Shown here: positions 26,064-34,651 of the stretch, one piece after another
Position numbering within the stretch: position 1 is the stretch's first letter
Layout of the letters: each line of letters opens with the position of its first letter
Origin: Deltaproteobacteria bacterium
GTDB lineage: Bacteria; Desulfobacterota; Binatia; Binatales; Binataceae
DNA: 38,726 bases
Assembly (NCBI GenBank): GCA_021799555.1
Contig: JAJZAG010000003.1
Location: 1-38,726, forward strand
Reading direction: 5' to 3'
Position numbers and translations under genes: made by a program
The notes under the pieces: model-generated
Told to the model about the DNA's origin: nothing
The model's input: only the letters and a program-made list of their open reading frames with translations
Database searches by the model: none

Positions 26064-27308
26064 TCAGTTGCTCAGCACGATTCCATATGGGCCCGGGTTC
26101 GAGGCCGTGTCGGACTTGATGTCATTAACGGAGGGACAGATCCCGCCGGTGGTGCACAGGGTTGAACTAACGGGATACTGGCTGATCGTCCCGTCCTGGA
26201 TATTGGTCGAATATGCGAACTGCGTCTGCGGATCGACGACGATGCTCACCGGCCCGTTGACTGGGTTCACAGTGTTAACCGTCAGCAGCGTATTGCCGCT
26301 TACCGTGTAGGAAGTGATAGAACCCGTTCCCAGCGCGCCGGTGCCGTTATTGGCCGACAGCGCGATGCTGGTTCCCACCCATGCGGTTCCGATCGCTGCC
26401 TGGCTGGCGGGTGTGCCAGGCGTAAATCCAGTCAGGGCTCCGGTGCCGGTGCTCGGGGCGAAGAACAACGAGAGCAATGTGGTGTTGGGATTGGAATCTC
26501 CTGCAAGTAGAAGAGCGCCAGTGCCGCTGACAGTGGTAAACACTGGACTAAGCGCCAGGCCGGCAGGGTTTCCTCCGTACGATCCCTGGCTGTTAATCGG
26601 CGACAAGGGACTTAGATTCGACAATGCTCCCGTCTTTGAGTTGAAACCCAGAGAGTAGATCAGACCCGCCGCATTATCGGACACGTACAGGACCGTTCCC
26701 GTCGAGTTTATCGCCATCCCGAACGGAGCACGGAACCCGGTCGCCGTCACCGCACTGCCGAGCGGCCCCGCCGGCTGGATCGGGTATGCGCTCACAGTTC
26801 CGTTGCCGGAATTCGTAACAAACAACCACTGCGGCGTTCCCGACGACGTCGATAACGTCAGCACTTGGATCGGCGCAGTCTTGGGACCATTCGGAACCGA
26901 CGGCGGCGTCATCGGGGTGAGCGTGCCGTCCGAGGCTACGGTGTATTGATAGATATTGCCGTCCTGCGAATTGCACGCGTAAAGGAACTGATTGTTTTGC
27001 GTGATCGCGATTCCGAGCGGACCGCCGCCGCTGCCCGTGGCTCCGGCCGCGATCCGGGTGTTGTACTTGAGTATCCCGGTCGTGATGTTGCGCTTGAACT
27101 CGCTGATATAGCCGCTGTTGCGATTGGTGACGAAGGCGTATCCGCCATTGGTCGCGGTCGAGGTCGAAGTTGGCGAAGCCGAACCGGAACTTGAAGACGT
27201 GGCCGAGTAGAGACCTTTGCCGCACGACACGACGCCGAGAGCGCCAGCCAGTAATAAGATTGGGGGCAGAAACGCGAGCGACCTCGCCAGATATCGCAAA
27301 ATTGACAC
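26064..27308 (-). CDS. Lipoprotein beta-propeller (YVTN/lactonase-like)
   Basis: The 414-residue protein starts at a GTG preceded by gagg. The N-terminus is a lipoprotein signal (hydrophobic ILLLAGALGVV before SC, lipidated Cys29) followed by a Ser/Thr-rich linker to about residue 53. The rest is a series of blades with recurring patterns such as GYAFVTNRNSGYISEFKRN, QFLYACNSQDGNIYQYTV, QWLFVTNSGNGTVSAYPI, GTVLYVSDNAAGLIYSLGF and QFAYSTNIQDGTISQYPV. This is the fold of 6-phosphogluconolactonase-like/YVTN proteins, but such envelope lipoproteins usually have no proven enzyme activity. I infer a surface or periplasmic binding or structural role. It lies 3' to the decayed secreted-protein gene. 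Confidence 0.8.
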   Translation of the reverse strand: MSILRYLARSLAFLPPILLLAGALGVVSCGKGLYSATSSSSGSASPTSTSTATNGGYAFVTNRNSGYISEFKRNITTGILKYNTRIAAGATGSGGGPLGIAITQNNQFLYACNSQDGNIYQYTVASDGTLTPMTPPSVPNGPKTAPIQVLTLSTSSGTPQWLFVTNSGNGTVSAYPIQPAGPLGSAVTATGFRAPFGMAINSTGTVLYVSDNAAGLIYSLGFNSKTGALSNLSPLSPINSQGSYGGNPAGLALSPVFTTVSGTGALLLAGDSNPNTTLLSLFFAPSTGTGALTGFTPGTPASQAAIGTAWVGTSIALSANNGTGALGTGSITSYTVSGNTLLTVNTVNPVNGPVSIVVDPQTQFAYSTNIQDGTISQYPVSSTLCTTGGICPSVNDIKSDTASNPGPYGIVLSN

Positions 27309-27426
27309 GGATATTCCTCTGTCAGCACCCGCTTCGGGGCAAGTCTACATGCAAACGCGAATCGCCCGACATTTGCAACCCCCGCGAAGTCGCGCATTGC
27401 TTGCGAAGCCAAACGCCTAGGCGAAA

Positions 27427-28723
27427 TTAACAGCCGCACTGCGTCGCCTGATCGAGGACGGTTTGCGTGTACTTGAGCACCGGCGAAACCCGCCAGGCTC
27501 AAGGCCGCTGCTGATCATGCTGGGATCCCTGATCGTCGAGTCGTGATCGCCCCAACGCTCGAAGACGGTGCCGGGCGCCGGTGTCGGCGTTCGAGACGGT
27601 GTCGGTGTCGCGCTCACGATCCCCGTTACAGTTGGTGGCGGCCATGGGCGCGGCCCGGTAAACGCGGCGCCGCTATAGAGAAAATTTTGGTTACCCAAGT
27701 ATCCGGGTTCGCCTCCGGCCTGAAATCCGTGCCACGCCTTCCAATTCAATTTCGGCGGAAGATACGGGGAAACCCCGGGTAGTATCAAATATGTCGAGGT
27801 CCTGATCGGCCGTGATCCGCGTTTAAATATTGAAAGCACCTCCGGAGCCGCTCGCAACGTGGATGCTCTCCCGGGTCTGATCCGGCAGGTCGCCGATCAA
27901 GTAGAGATTCTGCGCGTCCGATTATTGTGCAGCGGTGAACGATGCCAGTAAGTAGTAAAGACCGTTTGCAGGGATGGAGCACGATCTGAGTATCGGTGAG
28001 AATCGGGTGATAGCTGCTACTCGCAATCGAGCAGGCAGGGTCTGCCCATTGGCGCCCGGTTTCCCGCTCCAAAACTGGTAGAGCGATTCGGGGCCGCCGC
28101 CTTGTATGTTTCCCGATTTGTCGAAAACCCAAAGGCCTTGGTTCAACATCTCGACGTTTTCCAGCGATGAAACATCAGCCGCTACGTCGAGCGGCGCGGT
28201 CGCCGGAACGACGTTTTGGGCAGGCGAGGGCTGCGTGCACCCTGACCCGCCGCCTGGGAACGATTGCCCCTGAACAACGGGACTAGGATCGCTCGGAGCT
28301 TGAGACTGCGGGGAAGGCGTGCCGGGCGGTGGCGGGGGGGGATTGCAACTGCGGCACGGGCGAAATTGCGGGGGGAACCGGACCGTGCGGAACGTCGGGC
28401 GGTCTGAAACCTAGCGATAGATTTGCGCAATCGATGAAATCTCGGCGACTATAGCTGGGCGCGGGGAGATTTTTGCGCTGTGCCGGGCTCATATTGCCTC
28501 GGTGTTGCAGGTCAGCGAATATGTCGACGCAGTGCTGTCGCAGGGCGGTCCACTCGCCTTGAGTTCCCGGCCAATTCGATGGCTTCTGCTCCGGTATCCA
28601 AGTGAACGTGCCCGGCGGCAGCGGCGTTAGCGCGGCGACTGGCGTTTGCGCGCCAGCGAAGCCCGCAGTGAGCACCAATAAGGCAGTGGTCAGCCCGGCA
28701 GCTAGCCTTGTTCCGAATCGCAT
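27427..28723 (-). pseudogene. Decayed secreted-protein gene (frameshifts and stops)
   Basis: An ATG at 28723 with a good 'ggagg' begins a clear signal peptide (MRFGTRLAAGLTTALLVLTA, cut after AGA). The frame makes sense to an 8-C tract (complement of 28334-28341). One C fewer restores a frame reading PPPGTPSPQSQAP, then VVPATAPLDVAADVSSLENV and GLWVFDKSGNIQGGGPESLY, with no stop until TAA at 27922. After it the same frame continues sensibly (DAQNLYLIGDLPDQTRESIH) to a second TAA at 27823. Plausible coding then moves to another frame (AWHGFQAGGEPGYLGNQNFL; GTVFERWGDHDSTIRDPSM) and finally to one ending WRVSPVLKYTQTVLDQATQC. I do not recognise the family. Several independent lesions argue for decay, not a single sequencing error. 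Confidence 0.7.
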
Positions 28724-28955
28724 GGGCCTCCACCCGGAAGAATTCTCACAATGATTGGCAAATGCCGCCTATCTGTTACTCCGATATCAACTCGTCGGAC
28801 AACACCCCTTCAGTGGTGGGGAGCGTTCGCGGGCGTCTGCGAGAAACCTTAGACGGTCGGCCTTGATGTGCGAGCGGCTCCGAGACGTTCTGGCTTTTGC
28901 CCAGATTCCTCGCCCCTCGCCGCGCTTGACTTTTGCGCGGACGCGGCGCGAAACG

Positions 28956-29465
28956 ATGCGTATGCGCTCTGCGCGATTTGTCATCCGGCGCGCCCGCGCG
29001 GGCGACGCGTCCGCGATCGCCGAGGTTTATATCGCCGCGCGGCGCGGCGCCGCGCGCTATTTTCCGACCGTTCACAGCGACGACGAGATTCGCGGATGGA
29101 TCACGTCGCACGTCGTCCCGAATCTCGAGGGGTGGGTCGCGGAAGGCACCGAACCAGATCCGGGAGCGATCATCGCGATGATGGCGCTCGACGGCGCGAT
29201 GCTCGAGCAACTCTACGTCGCACCCGCGTGGCAGGGTCGCGGAGTCGGTAACAGATTGCTCGCGCTCGCGATGCGCGAGCGGCCGGCGGGCTTGCGCCTG
29301 TGGACGTTTCAGGCGAACACACCGGCGCGGCGCTTCTATGAAGCGCGGGGTTTTCGCGCGGTTGAATTTACCGACGGCGCGCGCAATGAAGAGCGCGCGC
29401 CCGACGTGCTTTATGAATGTAAGGGAAAAGAGGAAACAATTAAAACAATCGACAGATTTCACTGA
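28956..29465 (+). CDS. GNAT-family N-acetyltransferase
   Basis: The frame is open from 28755 but the domain begins at the MRMRSARFVIRRARAGD segment, so the ATG at 28956 (or 28962) is chosen, giving about 169 residues. GNAT features are DASAIAEVYIAA near residue 18, MLEQLYVAPAWQGRGVGNRLLALAM with the acetyl-CoA-binding Q/RxxGxG loop near 85-105, and TPARRFYEARGFRAVEF near 125. It transfers an acetyl group from acetyl-CoA to an amine; the substrate is unknown. The last codons and stop lie in the 'cagatt' intergenic repeat, so the C-terminal tail (about five residues) may have been altered by its insertion. It is divergent from the decayed gene; the 232 nt between show no clear motif. Confidence 0.85.
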   Translation: MRMRSARFVIRRARAGDASAIAEVYIAARRGAARYFPTVHSDDEIRGWITSHVVPNLEGWVAEGTEPDPGAIIAMMALDGAMLEQLYVAPAWQGRGVGNRLLALAMRERPAGLRLWTFQANTPARRFYEARGFRAVEFTDGARNEERAPDVLYECKGKEETIKTIDRFH

Positions 29466-29519
29466 TTGGCACGGATTTCAAAAGCGAAATCTTTTATCCG
29501 TGAAATCCGCGTAATCTGT
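29452..29519. repeat. Intergenic inverted repeat, copy 2 ('cagatt' family)
   Basis: ACAGATT (29452-29458) pairs with AATCTGT (29513-29519), and CGGATTTC (29472-29479) with GAAATCCG (29502-29509). An alternative inner hairpin is GATTTC/GAAATC at 29474-29491. The sequence words match those of the copies at 274-391 and 30557-30632. It begins inside the acetyltransferase C-terminus and ends about 50 nt before the cyclase-family gene. Confidence 0.7.
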
Positions 29520-29572
29520 GGATTCTCGTGTCTTTCAACACGGCTGAACGATTTCATGCGAGGAGAACGCTG

Positions 29573-30550
29573 ATGGCATCAATCGATTTCAAAAAAATTC
29601 CGCGCTTCAAAGACCTGCCGGTGAAGAAAGGCGCTCCCGCCGAATCATCGTGGGGCGTCTTCGGCGACGATGATGAATTCGGGTGCCTCAATTTCCTGAC
29701 GCCCGAGGGCGTCATCGAAGCTGCGCGCCTGGTGCAAAAGGGGCGCGTGTTCCGGCTCGATACTCCGATCAATTACGCCAAGCCCCCGCTTTTCAATCGT
29801 CAACCAGCCAAACATACGATCCTCAGCTTCGAGCAATACGGATTGCTCGGCCACGACGACTCGCTCGACAACTACAATACTCAGGAGGGCAGTCAGTGGG
29901 ATGGGCTGGCGCACATCGGCCATATCCGGCATCGCGCATTCTACAACGGCGTCAAAGACGACCAGGTTAAAGACGGTCCCGGCGGTAAACTGAGTATTCA
30001 CAAATGGGCAAATCGCGTCGTCGGACGCGGCGTGCTTATCGACGTGCGCAAATTCACGCAGGCTAAAGGCCGTCCACTCGATCCGCTTACTTCCGCGACT
30101 TACAAGGTCGCGGACTTGAAGGACGCGCTCGGCGCGCAGAACACCGATCTCAAGCCGGGATCGATCCTGCTGGTGCGCACAGGATGGCTCGGCGCGTATC
30201 TCGCCGCGTCGGCCGAGCAGAAGAAGGCGATGGCGCCGCTCGAAGCGCTCAAGTCGTGCGGAATCGAAGCGACGAGCGGATTTGCCGAATGGCTATGGGA
30301 TAATCGCGTCGCCGCGATTGGCACCGACTGTCCCGCGGTCGAGCAATGGCCGTGGGACTTCAAAGATGAAGGCGCACTGCACTATCGGGCGCTTTCGATG
30401 CTGGGGCTGCCGCTCGGCGAGCAGTTCGTGCTCGACGAGCTTGCGTCCGATTGCGCGGCTGATGGCCGCTACGAATTCATGGTCGTCTCGGCGCCGATGA
30501 ATCTCGAGGGCGGGATCGCGTCGCCGCCCAACGCGGTCGCGATCAAATAA
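29573..30550 (+). CDS. Cyclase-family metal-dependent hydrolase (kynurenine formamidase-like)
   Basis: The ATG at 29573 is preceded by aggag with 7-nt spacing and is preferred to the GTG at 29528. The 325-residue product belongs to the cyclase family (PF04199): LSFEQYG, then the metal-binding segment GSQWDGLAHIGH at residues 106-117 (the long-form variant of HxGTHxD), GRGVLIDVRKF, GSILLVRTGWLGAYL and GTDCPAVEQWP. Family members hydrolyse amide or lactone bonds, for example N-formylkynurenine, or act on isatin or other ring compounds. This longer subgroup is poorly characterised and no tryptophan genes are nearby, so the substrate is open. No signal peptide is seen. It is flanked on both sides by copies of the same intergenic repeat. 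Confidence 0.87.
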   Translation: MASIDFKKIPRFKDLPVKKGAPAESSWGVFGDDDEFGCLNFLTPEGVIEAARLVQKGRVFRLDTPINYAKPPLFNRQPAKHTILSFEQYGLLGHDDSLDNYNTQEGSQWDGLAHIGHIRHRAFYNGVKDDQVKDGPGGKLSIHKWANRVVGRGVLIDVRKFTQAKGRPLDPLTSATYKVADLKDALGAQNTDLKPGSILLVRTGWLGAYLAASAEQKKAMAPLEALKSCGIEATSGFAEWLWDNRVAAIGTDCPAVEQWPWDFKDEGALHYRALSMLGLPLGEQFVLDELASDCAADGRYEFMVVSAPMNLEGGIASPPNAVAIK

Positions 30551-30556
30551 CAGAGC

Positions 30557-30632
30557 AACCGCGGATTACACAGATTTCACGGATAAATTATGTTTGTCTG
30601 GAAATCTGTGTAAATCGGTGAAATCCGCGGTT
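30557..30632. repeat. Intergenic inverted repeat, copy 3 ('cagatt' family)
   Basis: Two perfect 11-bp stems: AACCGCGGATT (30557-30567) with its complement at 30622-30632, and ACACAGATTTC (30568-30578) with its complement at 30601-30611. The right arm has an extra 10 nt between them. It fills the 86-nt gap between the converging stops of the cyclase and pcp genes, so a shared terminator role is likely. Confidence 0.75.
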
Positions 30633-30636
30633 ACTC

Positions 30637-31257
30637 TTAGATCGTGCAGGCGAGGGTCTCGGCGACCGCGCGGATCGCCCTTTCCATCATGGCGAGCGCC
30701 ATGCTCGGCGCGTTCGGATGACGTGCGCTCTGGCGCGCGTCGTAGGGCAGATGGATAAAGCCGACCGGCATGGCCGAGCGTCGGCGCGTCAGATGCAGGC
30801 TCGCATACATCAGGGCGTTGCACGCGTATGCGCCCGCACTCAGCGATACCTGCGCCGGAATTTCGCGGCGGCGCAGTTCGCGGATCAGAGTGGGAATCGG
30901 AAGCCGCGCGAAATAAGCCTCGGGAGCGCCCGCGATTAGCGGCTTGGCGCTTGCGCCGACGCCGTCATCCGCGGCGGTATTCTCATCGGCAAGATTGATC
31001 GCGACTTTTTCAATCGAAATTGCGGTCCTGCCTCCCGCCTGGCCGAGTCCCAGAATCGCACGCGGTCGATAGCGCACGATCGCCGCGTTGATTCGCCGCA
31101 CCGCCGCCGCGCATCCGACCGGCACCTTTACCGATTTGACTTTCAGCCCGCCGATCTCCTCGCCGTCGAGGCGCAGGGCGATTTCCCACGACGGATTTAT
31201 TCGCTCGCCGCCAAACGCCGCGAATCCGGTCACGAGAAATATCCGCGATTGCGCCAT
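30637..31257 (-). CDS. pcp: Pyroglutamyl-peptidase I
   Basis: The 206-residue cysteine peptidase (family C15) removes N-terminal pyroglutamate from peptides in the cytoplasm. The start ILVTGFAAFGGERINPSWE-type segment (FLVTGFAAFGGE here) and the catalytic triad are visible: Glu83 in ISIEKVAINLADE, Cys146 in SAGAYACNALMY and His169 in GFIHLP. The length matches the family (about 205-215). It begins 9 nt after the rhodanese stop, with the ribosome-binding site aaggag inside the end of that gene, so it is the third gene of pyrD-rhodanese-pcp. A role in peptide or amino-acid recycling is likely. Confidence 0.93.
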   Translation of the reverse strand: MAQSRIFLVTGFAAFGGERINPSWEIALRLDGEEIGGLKVKSVKVPVGCAAAVRRINAAIVRYRPRAILGLGQAGGRTAISIEKVAINLADENTAADDGVGASAKPLIAGAPEAYFARLPIPTLIRELRRREIPAQVSLSAGAYACNALMYASLHLTRRRSAMPVGFIHLPYDARQSARHPNAPSMALAMMERAIRAVAETLACTI

Positions 31258-31266
31258 CGCGCGCCG

Positions 31267-32094
31267 CTACTCCTTGCGCACCGGATGCTCGATCGGCAGG
31301 TCGTCGCGATTACCCCATTCCGCCCACGAACCCCAGTAATTGCGCACGTTCGGAAATCCGGCGAGCCTCAGCGCAAGCCACGCGTGCGCCGCGCGATAGC
31401 CGCCCTGGCAATACGGAATAATCTCGGTGTCGGCGCGCAGCCCGATCGCCTCGTACTCGGCGCGCAGCTCATCGGGAGTTTTGAATTTTCCGTCGGGAGT
31501 GTTCGCCTCGGTCCAATCGCGATGCGCCGCGCCGGGAATCGCGCCGCCGTGGCGGGCGCGGACGCGTTCGGAGTAATACTCGGCGTCGGAGCGGACATCG
31601 AATACGCTCACATCGCCGCGTCCGAGTCGTTCGACGATATATTCAGCCGACGCTCCGACTTCTTCGCGCGGCGCGGTGGAAAATCGCGCCGGCCTGATCG
31701 CGGGCGCCGCGGTCGAGAGCTTTTGATTCACGAGCGCGCGAATGCCGCCGTCGAGCACCCGCGCCCGCCGATGCCCCATCCATTCGAGCAGCCACAAAAC
31801 TCGCGTCGCCCGCATCCCTGAATCGTTTTCATAGCAGATGACGGTTTCCTTGCCGGTCAGACCGAGCGCCGAGAATATCCACTCGAGTTGCGCGCGGAAT
31901 TCCGCGGTGCCGCGCGGTCCCGTGTCATAATAGTGAAATGGGAACGGGTCCAAGTGACGCGCACCTTTTAGATGTCCGCCCCAATAGTCGTCGGATGCGC
32001 GCGTGTCGATAAGAACGACGCTCTCGTCGTCGCGATGCGCGTGGAGCCACTTCGCATCGACGATCGGTTTCGGCTGCGTCCGGGATAATCCCAT
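31267..32094 (-). CDS. Thiosulfate/3-mercaptopyruvate sulfurtransferase (tandem rhodanese)
   Basis: The ATG at 32094 is preceded by aaagga and fits better than the in-frame start at 32127. The 275-residue product has two rhodanese domains. The first (about 8-125) is the inactive copy, with VLIDTRASDDYWGGHLKGA and DGGIRAL. The second (about 148-270) has VFDVRSDAEYYS and the active-site loop CQGGYRA with nucleophile Cys229. The loop is neither CGSGVTA (mercaptopyruvate type) nor CRKGVTA (classical rhodanese), so the sulfur donor is uncertain. It transfers sulfane sulfur to a thiophilic acceptor. It lies 44 nt downstream of pyrD and 9 nt upstream of pcp. Confidence 0.9.
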   Translation of the reverse strand: MGLSRTQPKPIVDAKWLHAHRDDESVVLIDTRASDDYWGGHLKGARHLDPFPFHYYDTGPRGTAEFRAQLEWIFSALGLTGKETVICYENDSGMRATRVLWLLEWMGHRRARVLDGGIRALVNQKLSTAAPAIRPARFSTAPREEVGASAEYIVERLGRGDVSVFDVRSDAEYYSERVRARHGGAIPGAAHRDWTEANTPDGKFKTPDELRAEYEAIGLRADTEIIPYCQGGYRAAHAWLALRLAGFPNVRNYWGSWAEWGNRDDLPIEHPVRKE

Positions 32095-32138
32095 CGCGTA
32101 GTCCTTTCGCGGCGCGGGTCGCCGCAAAACCTCTTTGC

Positions 32139-33197
32139 TCAGGCGCCCGTTCCGACCGCATCGCTAATAGAGCTAAAACCCTCGCGCTTGAGCAAGGCGA
32201 CAAGACCGCGCTTGATCTCGGCGGCGACTCCGGGACCTTCGTAGATGAGTCCGGTATATAGCTCGACTAGGCTTGCGCCCGCGCGGATATGCTCCCACGC
32301 ATCGTCGGCGCTCGCGACGCCGCCGACGCCGATGATCGTTAGCTGGCCGGAGGTGTACCGGCGGATTGCGCGGATAATCTCTCGCGCGCGTCCGCGCAGC
32401 GGTGCTCCGCTCAGTCCGCCGCCGTGCGCCGAGCTTATTCCGATCGCTTCGCGGGCGATCGTCGTGTTGACCGCGACAATTCCATCGAGCTTCAACTCGA
32501 GCGCGGTGTCGCAGATGCGGCGCAGATCGTCGAGTTCGAGATCGGGTGCGACTTTGATCAATGCCGGTGGCCGCTGCGCGAGGTTCCCCATCGCGGCCGC
32601 GATCGCGCCGAATATCTCGCGCATCCGCTCGGGCGATTGCCAGTTGCGCAACCCGGGAGTATTCGGCGAGCTGACATTGATCACGATAAAATCCGCAAGC
32701 GAACCCATCCGCCGCACGAGCGTCGCGTAATCTCCCGCGACGCGCTCGACCGGCGTCTCCTTGTTCGGGCCGAGATTGATTCCGAGCCGAATCGCGATGC
32801 CGCGCGATCGCATCCGCTCGATTCGCCGCGCGACGTTATCCATCCCATCGCTCGGAAAGCCTAACCTGTTGATAAGTGCACGGTCGGCCGGCAGCCGGAA
32901 CACTCGCGGGCGCGGATTTCCCCGCTGCGGCTCGGGGGTGACGGTCCCCAGCTCGACAAACCCGAAACCAAGGCCCTGCCACGCGCCAACGGCGACGGCG
33001 TCTTTGTCCATCCCGGCGGCAAGTCCGACCGGGTTTCGGAATTCACGGCCCCACAGCCTGAGGCCCAGTTCGGGCGGGTCTGCGGGAGGCGGCATGAGCG
33101 GCCACGTCGAAAGGAGCGAAAGCGTCATGCGATGCGCCGTTTCGGCGTCGCACTGAAACAGGGCGGGACGGACGAGTTTGTACAGTTCAGAGAGCAT
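32139..33197 (-). CDS. pyrD: Dihydroorotate dehydrogenase (quinone), class 2
   Basis: The ATG at 33197 gives a 352-residue protein; a GTG five codons upstream is possible. The N-terminal helical membrane-association region (LYKLVRPALFQCDAETAHRMTL) marks class 2, quinone-dependent PyrD. The barrel has NPVGLAAGMDKD, GFGFVELGTVTPEPQRGNP, NRLGFPSDG, the catalytic serine in NVSSPNTPGLRNWQ, VNTTI and GVGGVASADDAWEHIRAGASLVELYTGLIY for FMN phosphate binding. It oxidises dihydroorotate to orotate in pyrimidine synthesis at the inner membrane. It is divergent from thyX, with about 160 nt between for promoters, putting two pyrimidine genes side by side. Confidence 0.96.
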   Translation of the reverse strand: MLSELYKLVRPALFQCDAETAHRMTLSLLSTWPLMPPPADPPELGLRLWGREFRNPVGLAAGMDKDAVAVGAWQGLGFGFVELGTVTPEPQRGNPRPRVFRLPADRALINRLGFPSDGMDNVARRIERMRSRGIAIRLGINLGPNKETPVERVAGDYATLVRRMGSLADFIVINVSSPNTPGLRNWQSPERMREIFGAIAAAMGNLAQRPPALIKVAPDLELDDLRRICDTALELKLDGIVAVNTTIAREAIGISSAHGGGLSGAPLRGRAREIIRAIRRYTSGQLTIIGVGGVASADDAWEHIRAGASLVELYTGLIYEGPGVAAEIKRGLVALLKREGFSSISDAVGTGA

Positions 33198-33377
33198 CGG
33201 TGGCGCCCACACCGCAATCTTGCAGTCCGGGCGTCACCGCGCAAATCATCGGGTTCTGGATATCCGTCGCGGCGCCGGATGCATTGCGGCGCGCGGATCG
33301 AATATGATCGGAAGCGAAACGGCCGAGCCGAACATTTTTCGGAGGCGGGCGAAAGAGAATTGAGCAATCAGGCAAAG

Positions 33378-34187
33378 ATGGAGGTCAAGCTTGTCGATTA
33401 CGCGCAGCTTCCTCTCGAGAAGCTCTACGCCGCGTTCCGCACCTGCTATTCGTCGGACACGCCAATCGAAGTCTGGGAAAAAATCAGGGCCGAGAAGATC
33501 AGCCATGACACGATCCGGAAATTTATCGGCGAACGGCTGAAAACCGGACACGCTTCGCCCCTCGAGCAAGTCGTCTTCTGGTTCGGCATATCGGGCGTGT
33601 CGCGCTCGCTGTCGCATCAGTTCGTGCGCCATCGGATCGGGATCAGCTTCGAACAGCAAAGCCAGCGCTATGTGAAATTCAAGCAGGACCGCATGGCGTA
33701 CGTGCTGCCGCAATCGTGGCAGCGGGCCAAGCTCGACGGCGAGTACGAAGAGTTGCTCGGCCGCGTCTCGGAGCTGTACGCCAAAGCGCTAAAGGCCGGT
33801 ATACCGGCTGAGGATGCGCGCTTCGTGCTGCCTAACGCGGCGCCGACGAACTTTCATGTGATGGTGAATTTCGCCGAGATGCTCCACATCTGCGACTTGC
33901 GCCTGTGCGTGCGCGCGCAGTGGGAGATTCGGCGGATGGTCGCAATGATGCGCGCGGAGATCAAACGCGTACTGCCGGAAATCGCGGTCTTTCTGCAGCC
34001 CAAGTGCGGAGAAAACCGGATGGGCTATTGCGACGAATCGCTCGAAGACTGGGCCAAGTGTCCGCTCGGCAAGGTGCGCCCGCACAAATCCGCGCTCTTC
34101 GAGATGTACGAGAAATACGGAACGCGCAAATCCGAGGCGTTAACCGAGGCCGAGTTCAAAGCCGTCGAAGAAAAAGAAATCCTGTAG
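33378..34187 (+). CDS. thyX: FAD-dependent thymidylate synthase ThyX
   Basis: The domain begins at MEVKLVDYAQ, so the ATG at 33378 is used; a TTG at 33360 with 'aaagag' before it is an alternative that adds six residues. The 269-residue protein makes dTMP from dUMP with methylene-tetrahydrofolate, FAD and NADPH. The ThyX motif is present as RHRIGISFEQQSQRY (residues 84-98; consensus RHRxxSxxxxSxRY). The dUMP/FAD helix segments GHASPLEQVVFWFGISGVSRSLSHQ and LRLCVRAQWEIRRM also fit. The C-terminus carries a cysteine-containing extension (CGENRMGYC, WAKCPLGKVRPHK), seen in some ThyX. No thyA is in the window. It leads a tight plus-strand group. Confidence 0.95.
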   Translation: MEVKLVDYAQLPLEKLYAAFRTCYSSDTPIEVWEKIRAEKISHDTIRKFIGERLKTGHASPLEQVVFWFGISGVSRSLSHQFVRHRIGISFEQQSQRYVKFKQDRMAYVLPQSWQRAKLDGEYEELLGRVSELYAKALKAGIPAEDARFVLPNAAPTNFHVMVNFAEMLHICDLRLCVRAQWEIRRMVAMMRAEIKRVLPEIAVFLQPKCGENRMGYCDESLEDWAKCPLGKVRPHKSALFEMYEKYGTRKSEALTEAEFKAVEEKEIL

Positions 34188-34211
34188 CTTCCCGATCGTG
34201 AAAAAGCGGTC

Positions 34212-34628
34212 ATGGCGCCGGTGAATGAAAATTCCGATCTCGACCGCGCGATTGCGGCGTTTAATCGCGGCGCGTACTTCGATGCCGCCGAGATGTTCGA
34301 GAATTCGCTGCGCAATATCGACGCCGAGTTGAAGAGCATCGCCAACGCCCTCAATCAAATCGCGGCCGCGCTGCATCTGCGCTTCGAGCGGGGAGGCCGC
34401 CAGGCGGCGATCAACCTCATGTCGCAGGCGATGATCGCGCTCGATGATCTGAGGCCCGAGCGCGGCGGAATCGATATCGAGCGGCTCTACGATGAGATCT
34501 CCGCGATGGTCGATGAAATTCGTGCGGCCCCGCGCGACGAACGCGACGGCCTCAAGCATCGCGCCCGGATCTTCCTCGAACGCCGGCGCGCGCCGAAAAT
34601 TCAACGGATCAAGCCCGCGCGGAAGTAA
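34212..34628 (+). CDS. DUF309-like protein
   Basis: The 138-residue, mainly helical, soluble protein starts 24 bp after thyX. The N-terminal half has the DUF309 pattern: an AFNRGAYFDAAEMFENSL helix pair (family consensus 'fN.GeYfeAHEvlE'), then ALNQIAAALHLRFERGGRQAAINLMSQAMIAL. The C-terminus is basic (HRARIFLERRRAPKIQRIKPARK). The function of the family is unknown. Here the usual histidine after Tyr is Ala-Ala, so the family's conserved YfxAHE is altered. Its tight place between thyX and the uracil-DNA glycosylase gene suggests co-expression. Confidence 0.7.
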   Translation: MAPVNENSDLDRAIAAFNRGAYFDAAEMFENSLRNIDAELKSIANALNQIAAALHLRFERGGRQAAINLMSQAMIALDDLRPERGGIDIERLYDEISAMVDEIRAAPRDERDGLKHRARIFLERRRAPKIQRIKPARK

Positions 34629-34651
34629 GCGCGCGGCTGGGGGGATTCTCG

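Noticed and set aside
26936..27502. 188-codon minus-strand frame spanning the lipoprotein gene start
   Set aside because: Most overlaps the intact lipoprotein gene in another frame; its first residues come from the decayed upstream gene.
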